A stretch of 64,000 bases of DNA from JASHVB01 sp035508435. GTDB lineage: Bacteria; Pseudomonadota; Alphaproteobacteria; Acetobacterales; Acetobacteraceae. Each line of letters starts with the position of its first letter. Positions within the stretch are counted from its first letter, which is position 1. The translations under genes and the position numbers were made by a program. Positions 54,342 through 61,723 of the stretch are shown piece after piece. The notes under the pieces were generated by a model. The model saw only the letters and a list, made by a program, of their open reading frames with translations, did not search any database and had not been told where the DNA came from. The stretch is from contig DATJNA010000071.1 of NCBI GenBank assembly GCA_035508435.1, positions 1 to 64,000 of the forward strand. The letters run 5' to 3'.

Positions 54342-55538
54342 TCACACCACGGTGGCGCCTTCCGTCGGCATACCAGCGACAAGGTAGTCCGGCAGATTGC
54401 CTGGCGCGTAAGGCTGCGCGGCCAGGTCCGGGTCTGGAACAACGGGACCGGCGCCGGCACGGTCGACAACCTCCTTGCTGAGATAGAGACGAGGCGGAAA
54501 CGCTCGCGGGCCCTGCGGCAGATAACGCCAAAGACCTGACAGCCAGGTCGCGTGAGCCGTGGCGCGGTCATTGGGCTGCGGCAAATAGAACAGCGGGTCC
54601 AGGAACGTCACCCCCAACTGCGAAAGCCGGTCGATCATCCATTTCAGCGTGCAGTCCGATAGACCGCTCTCGACACCTGGCCCGACGAAGCCACCACCGA
54701 CATCGGAATGACAGCCGGGGAACAACACCTGCAAGATCCTCGGATCGGCGTCCCACAGAGTTGGCGTGAAATCGGCTCGTCGCTCGTCCACTGCGACCGC
54801 GTGCACGCCGTGCCTGACGACAGGGCTCAGTACGCGGTCCGCGAACTGGAACACGTCGAGTCGCGTGTCCTGTCGCGTGTAATCGGGAATGCCCAGCGCG
54901 CCGACCGTGTCCCACACGGCAACCGCCTCGATCTCTGCCTTGATGAGCTGGCTGTCGGACACTGATTGCTGCAGGAAGGCCGGCAGGTCGATCGCGAGAT
55001 TGGCAAGTTTCGTCAGCCATCCCGACTGCGACTGCGCCAGCGCCTGCCGGTGCGCGTACCATACGGCGGAGCCCAGGCGATAGGCATTGTTCTTGTCCGA
55101 GAGCACGTTGTTCGTCGCATCGAGCAACCCCTTCGCGGCGATCATGCCGGCCAGCGCTCGCGCGGTATAGGCGCCACGGCTGAAGCCGATGATGTATATC
55201 CGATCGCCCGGCACATATTCCCGCGAGATGAACGTGTAGCCGCGCACGATCCGCGCGATCAGTCCCGCACCGATACCGCCGCCGAGCACCTGCACCAGGA
55301 AATTGCTCGAATCACCGACGCCATGCAAATACTTGGCCGTCTGCTGCACCACACCGTCCCACCCGTGCAGCCGCCGCTCCTGCTCTTTCGCCAACAGCAT
55401 GGTGCCGGGCTGATCGGTGCCGGCGAGGTTCAGGAACAGCTTGAACACGTTGGTCGGCGGCGCGGCGGTGTTGTCGTCGTCGGGCTCACCGGGGCCGTTC
55501 CAGGTGCCGTCGGCGCAAAATACGATGGCCTTGCTCAT
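54342..55538 (-). CDS. DUF2235 alpha/beta hydrolase
   Basis: This 398-residue protein has the DUF2235 (T6SS Tle1 phospholipase-like) pattern: KAIVFCADGTWNGP, VLGGGIGAGLIARIVRGYTFIS, and the nucleophile elbow IIGFSRGAYTARALAGMI with Ser in GFSRG. A catalytic-type VWDTVGALGIP and a downstream HSDVGGGF follow. Some family members are phospholipase effectors of type VI secretion; others are cytoplasmic esterases. No secretion gene or immunity gene is adjacent, so I call only the fold. A GAGGGAA site supports the ATG at 55538. Confidence 0.85.
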   Translation of the reverse strand: MSKAIVFCADGTWNGPGEPDDDNTAAPPTNVFKLFLNLAGTDQPGTMLLAKEQERRLHGWDGVVQQTAKYLHGVGDSSNFLVQVLGGGIGAGLIARIVRGYTFISREYVPGDRIYIIGFSRGAYTARALAGMIAAKGLLDATNNVLSDKNNAYRLGSAVWYAHRQALAQSQSGWLTKLANLAIDLPAFLQQSVSDSQLIKAEIEAVAVWDTVGALGIPDYTRQDTRLDVFQFADRVLSPVVRHGVHAVAVDERRADFTPTLWDADPRILQVLFPGCHSDVGGGFVGPGVESGLSDCTLKWMIDRLSQLGVTFLDPLFYLPQPNDRATAHATWLSGLWRYLPQGPRAFPPRLYLSKEVVDRAGAGPVVPDPDLAAQPYAPGNLPDYLVAGMPTEGATVV

Positions 55539-55985
55539 AGGACGTTTCCCTCAGCATTGACGCCTCGCGCCTTGCAACCACCCGGTGCCACGTGGCGGCC
55601 CCTCGGGCAGAGCAGGGTATCATCTCAATACGGCACCGACACGTCCGCAAGTCGGTCATAGCTTGCATGCCCCCATGCGACGCCGCCGGTATCCCGGGCG
55701 AGGGCATCCATATGAAAGCACAATAAGTCGCCATGATCACCGAGTCGAGATTCTTTACACAGTCGGCGTCGAACCCCGCACCCACGACGATCGCATTGCT
55801 CGGCGTGGGCCGGCACGGCGTGGCGCCGCATCGCCGGCACGGCGTGGCGCCGCATCGCCGGCACGGTTGAACCCCATGCGGCGGCCCCATAGGCTGCTGC
55901 TGCCCGCAGCAGTGTATCTGGCGAAGGTGCTGGCATCCACCTTCAACCGACTTACCATGACAAGCCGCTTCCGCGGCGCCTGGCG
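55539..55985. other. Intergenic gap between DUF2235 and MFS genes
   Basis: This 447-bp gap contains the 24-bp tandem repeat and the probable promoter of the DUF2235 gene. Short open frames cross the repeat on the minus strand, but they are low-complexity Arg/Cys/Pro runs and I do not call them. Confidence 0.45.
55811..55869. repeat. 24-bp tandem repeat
   Basis: A 24-bp GC-rich unit at 55811-55834 (core cggcacggcgtggcgccgca) is repeated exactly at 55835-55858, with a partial third copy from 55859. It lies in the gap between the MFS gene end (55986) and the DUF2235 start and keeps open frames on both strands. Confidence 0.9.
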
Positions 55986-57263
55986 TCAGGCCGTGTTGGC
56001 ACTGTCAGGCGCCGAAACAGGCACGTGGCCCACCACAACATCAGCATCCATCTGGTGGAAGGTCCAGTAGTACAGCGCCAGATAAGCACCCTGAAACGCG
56101 GCGCCGATCAAGAACGGCAGGGCGAGGTCGTTGGCCGCAAACAGGAACCCGGTCAGCACGGGGCTCACCGATCGTGGCACCTGCATCGAGACGTTCGCCA
56201 TGCTCGCGGCAAATCCACGTCTGTGTGCCCTCACGATGCTGACTGTCAGCGCGGAGCGTGCGCCTGTCGTGCTTCGGTTAAATACCCCGCGCAGGACATA
56301 GAGCGAGGCTGCCCATGCGAAGCTGGGCGCCAGCGGCAATGCGATCAGCAGGACCAATCCCACCAGTCGCATCGCTATGACCACGCGCACCATGCCAAGC
56401 CATCTCGACAGCCATCCCGCTCCCAGTGAGGCGATCGCCACCATCAGGAAACCGCCCGCCATTAATGGTCCGATCTCAGCCGGCCCTTTGCCGAACCGCA
56501 CGGCAAACCAATAGGCGATCAGCGGCCCAGTCGCTCCAACGCCCACTCCGTTCAGTACGTTTGCCATCATCAGCCGCAGTACCAGACGGTTCTCCCTCTT
56601 CTCAACCCCGTGCTCACCTGGCCCGATCTGCCGACGCTCACTGGTCTCGGTCGCCTCGCGATCCGGCGTCAGCGCGATCAACCCACAGCAAACCAGAGAG
56701 CCAACGCTCCAAAGGAGGAATAATGGACGATACGCGAGCGCCCCCGGCAGAATTGGGTGCAGGCCAGACGGGATCACAGCACCGATGGCCCCGATCGCAT
56801 TGCCGAGGAACCCGAGGGCAGCGTTCAGGCTGTAGACCGCTCCACGCCGGTTCGGCATCACCGCCTGTGCCAGCCAAGCTTGCTCCACCGGCGCGAAGGG
56901 GCCAGCGGCGCCATTGCCACCGCGACCGAAGCCGCCGACCATCGCTGCGGCTGTGAGGACCGCGGGCTGCGGTGACAGCAGTGCGACCAGTCCGGCGAGA
57001 AATTGAGCACCCTCATAGACGAAAAGGAACCGCCTACGGCCACCTCGGTCGCTGAGCGGGCCGGCAAACAGCGTCAGGATGACGCCTCCCAGAAGCGCCG
57101 CACTGAGCACGGCGCTGATTGACACAGGTGACCAATCGAGCGCTCGCAGATACAGCACGAAGTCAACGGCAAGTGCGCCCTGCCCAATGCTACGGACAAA
57201 CCGTGTGGCAAGCAGTAGTCGGATGGTCCGGGTAGCGTCGTTCGTTGTCCTCACCGTCGGCAT
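55986..57263 (-). CDS. MFS transporter
   Basis: This 425-residue major facilitator has about twelve hydrophobic segments. Motif A appears as GPLSDRGGRRRFLF in the loop between helices 2 and 3. The central loop between halves is hydrophilic and charged (REATETSERRQIGPGEHG). The substrate is unknown; drug-efflux and organic-anion carriers share this form. Its ATG overlaps the stop of the rhodanese-like gene by one base (TGATG), so it is coupled to the quinoprotein-relay genes and may export or import a related compound. Confidence 0.88.
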   Translation of the reverse strand: MPTVRTTNDATRTIRLLLATRFVRSIGQGALAVDFVLYLRALDWSPVSISAVLSAALLGGVILTLFAGPLSDRGGRRRFLFVYEGAQFLAGLVALLSPQPAVLTAAAMVGGFGRGGNGAAGPFAPVEQAWLAQAVMPNRRGAVYSLNAALGFLGNAIGAIGAVIPSGLHPILPGALAYRPLFLLWSVGSLVCCGLIALTPDREATETSERRQIGPGEHGVEKRENRLVLRLMMANVLNGVGVGATGPLIAYWFAVRFGKGPAEIGPLMAGGFLMVAIASLGAGWLSRWLGMVRVVIAMRLVGLVLLIALPLAPSFAWAASLYVLRGVFNRSTTGARSALTVSIVRAHRRGFAASMANVSMQVPRSVSPVLTGFLFAANDLALPFLIGAAFQGAYLALYYWTFHQMDADVVVGHVPVSAPDSANTA

Positions 57264-57832
57264 CAGCGCGCATCAGGCCCTTCCGGCTTTATGACCGCCG
57301 TGGGATGGCCAGCCGCTTTCCAATCCTCCATCCCGCCGGGAAACCAGAACACCGTCCGGTAGCCGTCGTTGATCACGCGCCTGGCGGCGTTCCAGCTCAG
57401 CCAGCAGCCTGTATGGCAGTAGACCACGATGGGCTTTTTCGGGTTGCCGCCAGTCAACGTGGCAAGCCGCGTATGAAACCAGGCGGCGAAGCGTGGTGAA
57501 ATCGTGCCGCGCCCGACGTTGGGAATCCAGACGCTGCCGGGAATGTCGCGATGCGGCGGAGGCAGCCACAGCGTGCCGGCCGGCAGGCCAGACGGGCGGT
57601 ACGGCGCTTCCGACACGTCCACCAGCACCGCCCCGCCGCTGGCCAGCAGATGCTCCAACCTCGCGGTGTCGAGGACAGTCCCGCCGGTAATGGTGGCCGG
57701 CACCGGACCATGGATCGGGCCGAGCCAATAGCCGTGCGGCTCGGGCACGTGGACTGTTTCGGCAGCGGCTCCGCTGACTGCGGCCGCCACCGTCATTACC
57801 AGCAGCAGGCGACGCGCGCCGAGGTGCCGCAT
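57263..57832 (-). CDS. Rhodanese-like CxxxCW-motif protein of the quinoprotein relay
   Basis: This 189-residue protein has a signal peptide (LLLVMTVAAAVSGAAA). A rhodanese-like domain follows: GAVLVDVSEAPYRP and IVVYCHTGCWLSWNAARRVINDGYRTVFWFPGGMEDW. The CHTGCW motif (two Cys flanking three residues, then Trp) matches the small periplasmic proteins found beside PQQ-dependent dehydrogenase genes, commonly annotated as PQQ-dependent-catabolism-associated CXXCW proteins. Function is unproven; electron relay or maturation is suggested by co-occurrence. ATG 57832 directly abuts the stop of the SoxYZ-like gene. Confidence 0.88.
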   Translation of the reverse strand: MRHLGARRLLLVMTVAAAVSGAAAETVHVPEPHGYWLGPIHGPVPATITGGTVLDTARLEHLLASGGAVLVDVSEAPYRPSGLPAGTLWLPPPHRDIPGSVWIPNVGRGTISPRFAAWFHTRLATLTGGNPKKPIVVYCHTGCWLSWNAARRVINDGYRTVFWFPGGMEDWKAAGHPTAVIKPEGPDAR

Positions 57833-58639
57833 TCAACTGCTCGGCCCGGGGATATCGAATTCGTGAGTGAACACTGTGTGGTCGCTGTCGCGTGCAACCA
57901 CCTTAAGCTGGCCGGCGGCCTTCGGTACAAAGCCGAAGGTAATTGCCGGATTGCTGCTCAGCGAGATGCTGGACTCCAGGTTGAACACCGGGGTGCCGTT
58001 GTAGGTCACCTCGGTCGAATCGATGAACCGCGCCGGCGTTACCATGCGCGTCAACTGGTTCATCTGCATGCCGTTGAAGTCCGGATGGCGGATCAGTAAT
58101 GTCGCGTCCAGCGGCTTGCCCGGAGCATAGGCGCCCAGCACGCGCAGCTTCATCTCGCCGATACCCTGTAGGGCCTCGGCGTCGCTCTGGCCTGAAGGGG
58201 CCGAGCATCCGCCCGCCGCCTTCACGAATTCCGCGACGCTGTACAACGCGCCATCCTGCATCTCGGCCACCGCATGCATGTCGGTGTAGTCGTTCACGCG
58301 CACGCGCAGGCTGATCATGTGCGGATCGGCGCCCGGGCCGAAGCTGAAATGTGCCGCCAACGGGGCGGGGTTGTTGTCGATCACCAGATAAAGCCCCTTC
58401 AGCGCCACCGTACGTTTCAGCACCATGGACACCGGCACGAGCGCCGCATCGTCGGCTCGGTAGGGTGTCTGGAGGGTCAGCACATCGCGGCCGTCCTGCA
58501 CTGGACGATTGCCGAAGATCGCATGGCGCAACTCCTGCCAGCGTTGCGCACGCGCCGTGGCGTCCTCGTCGGCGCACGCTGAGGCCAGAGGCAACAGCGC
58601 CGCGCCAAAAAGCAGCATGTAAAGCAGCAGTTTCCTCAT
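57833..58639 (-). CDS. Quinoprotein-associated SoxYZ-like carrier protein
   Basis: This 268-residue periplasmic protein has a signal peptide (KLLLYMLLFGAALLPLASACA). The first half resembles SoxY, with a GGCSAP motif near residue 157 in the swinging-arm Cys region. The second half resembles SoxZ (NQLTRMVTPARFIDSTEVTYNGTPVFNLE). Fused SoxYZ carriers of this type occur next to PQQ-dependent alcohol/methanol dehydrogenases, distinct from thiosulfate oxidation. Here it sits between the MBL and rhodanese-like genes but no dehydrogenase is seen. A GGGAGA site supports the start at 58639; the frame is open further but with poor residues. Confidence 0.88.
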   Translation of the reverse strand: MRKLLLYMLLFGAALLPLASACADEDATARAQRWQELRHAIFGNRPVQDGRDVLTLQTPYRADDAALVPVSMVLKRTVALKGLYLVIDNNPAPLAAHFSFGPGADPHMISLRVRVNDYTDMHAVAEMQDGALYSVAEFVKAAGGCSAPSGQSDAEALQGIGEMKLRVLGAYAPGKPLDATLLIRHPDFNGMQMNQLTRMVTPARFIDSTEVTYNGTPVFNLESSISLSSNPAITFGFVPKAAGQLKVVARDSDHTVFTHEFDIPGPSS

Positions 58640-58664
58640 GGCTTGTCTCCCGGCTTGCGGCCTG

Positions 58665-59609
58665 TCACTCCCATTCAAGCTGCTGATAGGCCAAGATGAC
58701 ATTACGAGGGTTGTAGTCATCGAACAATTTCCAGCGGTTGCGTTCCGATTGGGCAACGGTATCGGCCGCCGTGGCAATCGGCACGTTCCGGGCAACCGCC
58801 TGGCGCGTTTCGTTCAGCAGCACCGTCAGGTAGCGCGTGATGTCAGCCGCTGCGTCGGGCCAATCCACCGATACCGGCCCATGCCCCGGCACGGCGTGCC
58901 GCGGGCCTGACGCCTGCATCGCCGCCAGTTGCGCCAGCCAGCCTTTCAAGTCGCCATCCAGCGACGGCACGCGGTTCACGAACAGGAGGTCGCCAGTGAG
59001 CAAGGTGTCGGCGCGGCGATCGATCATGCTGAGGTCGCAATCAGTGTGCGCTGGCCCGTGGGCCGTCAGGTCCAGCAGCCGGTCACCGAGATCGAGCGTT
59101 GCGTGGTCGCGCACAAGCTGCGTCGGCATCACGACCGGGCCGGCTCGGTCGGGGCCGAGAATCCGATCCAACATCTTGCGGTAATAGGCGCCGCGCAGGG
59201 CCAGCGCCCGCGGCAGTCGGGCGTGGCCGACGAAGATCGGGCGTTCCTGCTGGAATGCGCCGGCGCCGAACACGTGGTCGGGATGCACGTGGGACATCAC
59301 GACGTAGCGGATCGGCAGGCTGGTAATTTGTCGGATTGCGCGGCGCAGGCTTTCGCCATCGTCTTGGCTGCCGCCCGGGTCCATCACCGCGACGGCGTCG
59401 CGGCCGATCACGCAGCCAACGTTGGCGATCGCGTCCTGGTTGTCGGCGCTGGCGTCCTGCGTAACGCCGCAGCGGATGTGGATGCCAGGCGCCACCTCCA
59501 CCAGGTGCAGGGCCGCCGGGAGTTCGGCGGCGGTCGCTCGGCACGCCGAGGCAGGCAGGCAGCACAGGCAGGCGCCTCCAAACAACGCGTCGCGCCGGGT
59601 CAGCAACAT
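58665..59609 (-). CDS. Quinoprotein relay system MBL-fold zinc hydrolase
   Basis: This 314-residue exported (signal MLLTRRDALFGGACLCCLPASACRATAA) metallo-beta-lactamase-fold protein has the metal motif SHVHPDHVFG, HTDCDL, TGDLLF and PGHGP, so both zinc sites appear complete. Its family is the SoxH-like hydrolase that accompanies SoxYZ-like carriers and quinoprotein dehydrogenases. It is first in a minus-strand operon with the SoxYZ-like, rhodanese-like and MFS genes (25 bp to the next). The substrate is unknown. Confidence 0.88.
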   Translation of the reverse strand: MLLTRRDALFGGACLCCLPASACRATAAELPAALHLVEVAPGIHIRCGVTQDASADNQDAIANVGCVIGRDAVAVMDPGGSQDDGESLRRAIRQITSLPIRYVVMSHVHPDHVFGAGAFQQERPIFVGHARLPRALALRGAYYRKMLDRILGPDRAGPVVMPTQLVRDHATLDLGDRLLDLTAHGPAHTDCDLSMIDRRADTLLTGDLLFVNRVPSLDGDLKGWLAQLAAMQASGPRHAVPGHGPVSVDWPDAAADITRYLTVLLNETRQAVARNVPIATAADTVAQSERNRWKLFDDYNPRNVILAYQQLEWE

Positions 59610-59896
59610 GGCGCTCTGTGCAACGGATCCTCCTGATGACCGGCCGCCTGCCTTCGAGCGGCGCCGCTGCGTCCACGATGACGACCAGGCGGGCTCGGGT
59701 CAAATGCAGCTACCGACGCCGCGTGTCTCCGGGGATCGGGAACGCGCGCCATAGAAAGTCTGCCAAAACTCATATTTGGGGCAACGGTGGTTTCCTTCGC
59801 GTCAACAACACCGCCGCAGGAACGCTTCCAGACAGGGGCATATAACACAAGCCTTTCGCGCAGAATTGACATTCCAGACCAGGACCGAAAACTTGC
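59610..59896. other. Intergenic region with falling GC content
   Basis: This 287-bp gap lies between the start of the MBL hydrolase gene and the end of the low-GC alpha/beta hydrolase. It contains the likely promoter of the quinoprotein-relay operon. The sequence turns AT-richer toward 59760-59896, consistent with one edge of the acquired segment. I see no gene. Confidence 0.4.
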
Positions 59897-60814
59897 TCAT
59901 GCACGATCAGTCCATTGCAAAAAGCACTTGTCGGCAAACTCCAGCAGCAGGTGCTGTGTAATTTCAGGTTCCTCCTCTGCCAGATAGTGACCGCAAGGAA
60001 CTGCAGCACCTGCTACGGTATTGGAGCATCTGGCCCGGTAAATATCGATAATCGGAGATTTGGCGGCATTACCCTTGGAACCCCACAGCAGTTGCACAGG
60101 AACAGAAATGCGCTCACCCCTATCGAGGGCTTCACGAATTCGAGGAACATCGATGTAGTAGGCTGCGCGGTAATCGTTGAGCATCGCCATCATCGCGCCG
60201 GGCGCCAGCATACACTGCATGTAATAGTCGTAAATGCCATCCTGTTTCAGGATGTCAATGAAGCCGGGAGTTCTCTTGTAGAAGTTGTCGACGTAGATTT
60301 TAGTATTCTCGACATTGCCGTCAAGCAGATCCTCGGCCATGGGAGAAGCCAGCTTGAACAACTGATCCCAGTGATGTGGGCCGGCCTGTGCGCAGGTCAT
60401 CTCCTGATAAATGTACTCGGTGGGAAGCATATCCATGAAGGACACGCCCAGCAACATCTCAGGATAGTCCATGGCAAAGGTTCTGGCGATACGGGCGCCA
60501 CGGTCATGAGAAAGCATGACGCATTTTCCGATTCCCCGCTGCTTGAGCAACTCGCAAACGTCCTGCGCCTGGAGCTTTTTGGTCATCTTCTCCATCTCGG
60601 CAGGCTTTTCGGACAGCCCGTAGCCACGGTTGTCCGGAACTATCAGGTAATGATCCTCCATCATCTCGGGGGCGACTCTGCGCCACATCATGCCAGTCTG
60701 AAACAATCCATGCAGCAATACCAGCGGCTTTTTGCTGTTGTTGCCCCCGTGCATGTAGAACATCTTGACGCCGTTTATTTCTGTGTACTCGCCTTTCAGT
60801 CCGTTGATAACCAT
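59897..60814 (-). CDS. Alpha/beta hydrolase, haloacetate dehalogenase/epoxide hydrolase-like
   Basis: This 305-residue hydrolase has HGLFQTGMMWRRVAP with HG oxyanion, DNRGYGLSEKP and MLSHDRGARIARTFA, where the Asp of SHDRG is the nucleophile as in haloacetate dehalogenases and epoxide hydrolases. It ends with GHYLAEEEPEIT (catalytic His). It starts at ATG 60814, preceded by GGAGG. GC content is visibly lower than in neighbours, suggesting recent acquisition. No partner gene is adjacent. A dehalogenase or epoxide hydrolase is the best guess; esterase is possible. Confidence 0.85.
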   Translation of the reverse strand: MVINGLKGEYTEINGVKMFYMHGGNNSKKPLVLLHGLFQTGMMWRRVAPEMMEDHYLIVPDNRGYGLSEKPAEMEKMTKKLQAQDVCELLKQRGIGKCVMLSHDRGARIARTFAMDYPEMLLGVSFMDMLPTEYIYQEMTCAQAGPHHWDQLFKLASPMAEDLLDGNVENTKIYVDNFYKRTPGFIDILKQDGIYDYYMQCMLAPGAMMAMLNDYRAAYYIDVPRIREALDRGERISVPVQLLWGSKGNAAKSPIIDIYRARCSNTVAGAAVPCGHYLAEEEPEITQHLLLEFADKCFLQWTDRA

Positions 60815-61013
60815 TGCTATACCTCCAGTCATTTGTCCGGCAACGGTCCTCTGCGGCACTTACCCGAGCAATGCCATCGAACCCGCGCATGGAGTCCATC
60901 ACGAATTCAATGAGTGGAGCCGCGGCGCCGATTCGACTGCGCGCAAAGCTCTGGCCAGCCGGTTGCCCGGTGAGGGGTCCTGGTCTGTCTGGCCGCAACC
61001 CCGCCCAAACTGG

Positions 61014-61299
61014 TCAGTCCGCTGGATAGATGGCGCGGGTGAGCGGATCCCATCATGCCGAGACCGAGCAAAATAAGCAGCCAGACCAGACTGGCAATGG
61101 CAAATATGCGAGCGATGGACGGACCGGCGGTGACACGCGTGAAAACCAGGCCTACCACGGCGATCATCGTGAGGGCGGGCAGCATCAGCACGGGACGGAG
61201 GTTGCTGGGGATCGGGAGAGTACTGGCGGCGTATTCGATCGCGATGAGGGCCAGCAGCCTGAGCCAGCCGTACAGGTAGTGGCGATCGACTTCGTTCAT
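61014..61299 (-). pseudogene. Cytochrome c oxidase subunit IV-like gene, frameshifted near its end
   Basis: Starting at ATG 61299, MNEVDRHYLYGWLRLLALIA continues through three membrane helices (IEYAAST, LPALTMIAVVGLVFTRV, IFAIASLVWLLILLGLGMM). This matches the small subunit IV of haem-copper oxidases, whose usual ending is MMDPLTR. Here the frame instead reads MMGSAHP because of an extra base in the ggg run at 61049-61051. Shifted by one, it gives MMDPLTRAIYPAD and stops at 61014. So the gene was about 95 residues and now carries a 1-bp insertion; the shifted frame is open to 60907. It is isolated; no oxidase gene is nearby. Confidence 0.75.
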
Positions 61300-61474
61300 C
61301 CGCCGCGTCCCGCTGGTCGCCGATGAATCGAGCAATGCGCAGATGGTCGCGGCGGGCCGTGCCAGGATCGAAGCGCAGAAGTCACGGCGGTGGGACGGGT
61401 CGCATGCTGCCGCCGCAATCACCCGGGCGCTGGGCGCCGAACGCGACGCGCGCGCTTACCTGGGACGGCCGGCG

Positions 61475-61717
61475 TCAGGCCTTCGCCGTTACCACCCGCA
61501 CGAGGTCGCCGACATTCTGCAACGAATCCAGCTCGCGCGTGGTGAACTTGATGCCGTATTTCTCCTCGGCCGCCATGACGATCTCGATCTGCTTGAACGA
61601 GTCCCAGCCCTGCACGTCCTTCGCCGACAGCTCCGGCTTCAGCACCAGATCTTCGCGCATGAACACGTCGTGGAAAATCTCGGTCAGCCCGCTGTAGATT
61701 TCCGCTTCGCTCGGCAT
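61475..61717 (-). CDS. Acyl carrier protein
   Basis: This 80-residue ACP has the phosphopantetheine attachment Ser in QGWDSFKQI, near residue 39. It is acidic, helical and of normal length. It lies 6 bp downstream of the FkbH-like gene with which it is almost certainly coupled. The sequence (DVQGWDSFKQIEIVMAAEEK) is unlike fatty-acid AcpP, so a dedicated pathway ACP is likely. It would carry the glyceryl-type unit loaded by the FkbH-like enzyme. GAGGG before ATG 61717 supports the start. Confidence 0.9.
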   Translation of the reverse strand: MPSEAEIYSGLTEIFHDVFMREDLVLKPELSAKDVQGWDSFKQIEIVMAAEEKYGIKFTTRELDSLQNVGDLVRVVTAKA

Positions 61718-61723
61718 CGTTTC

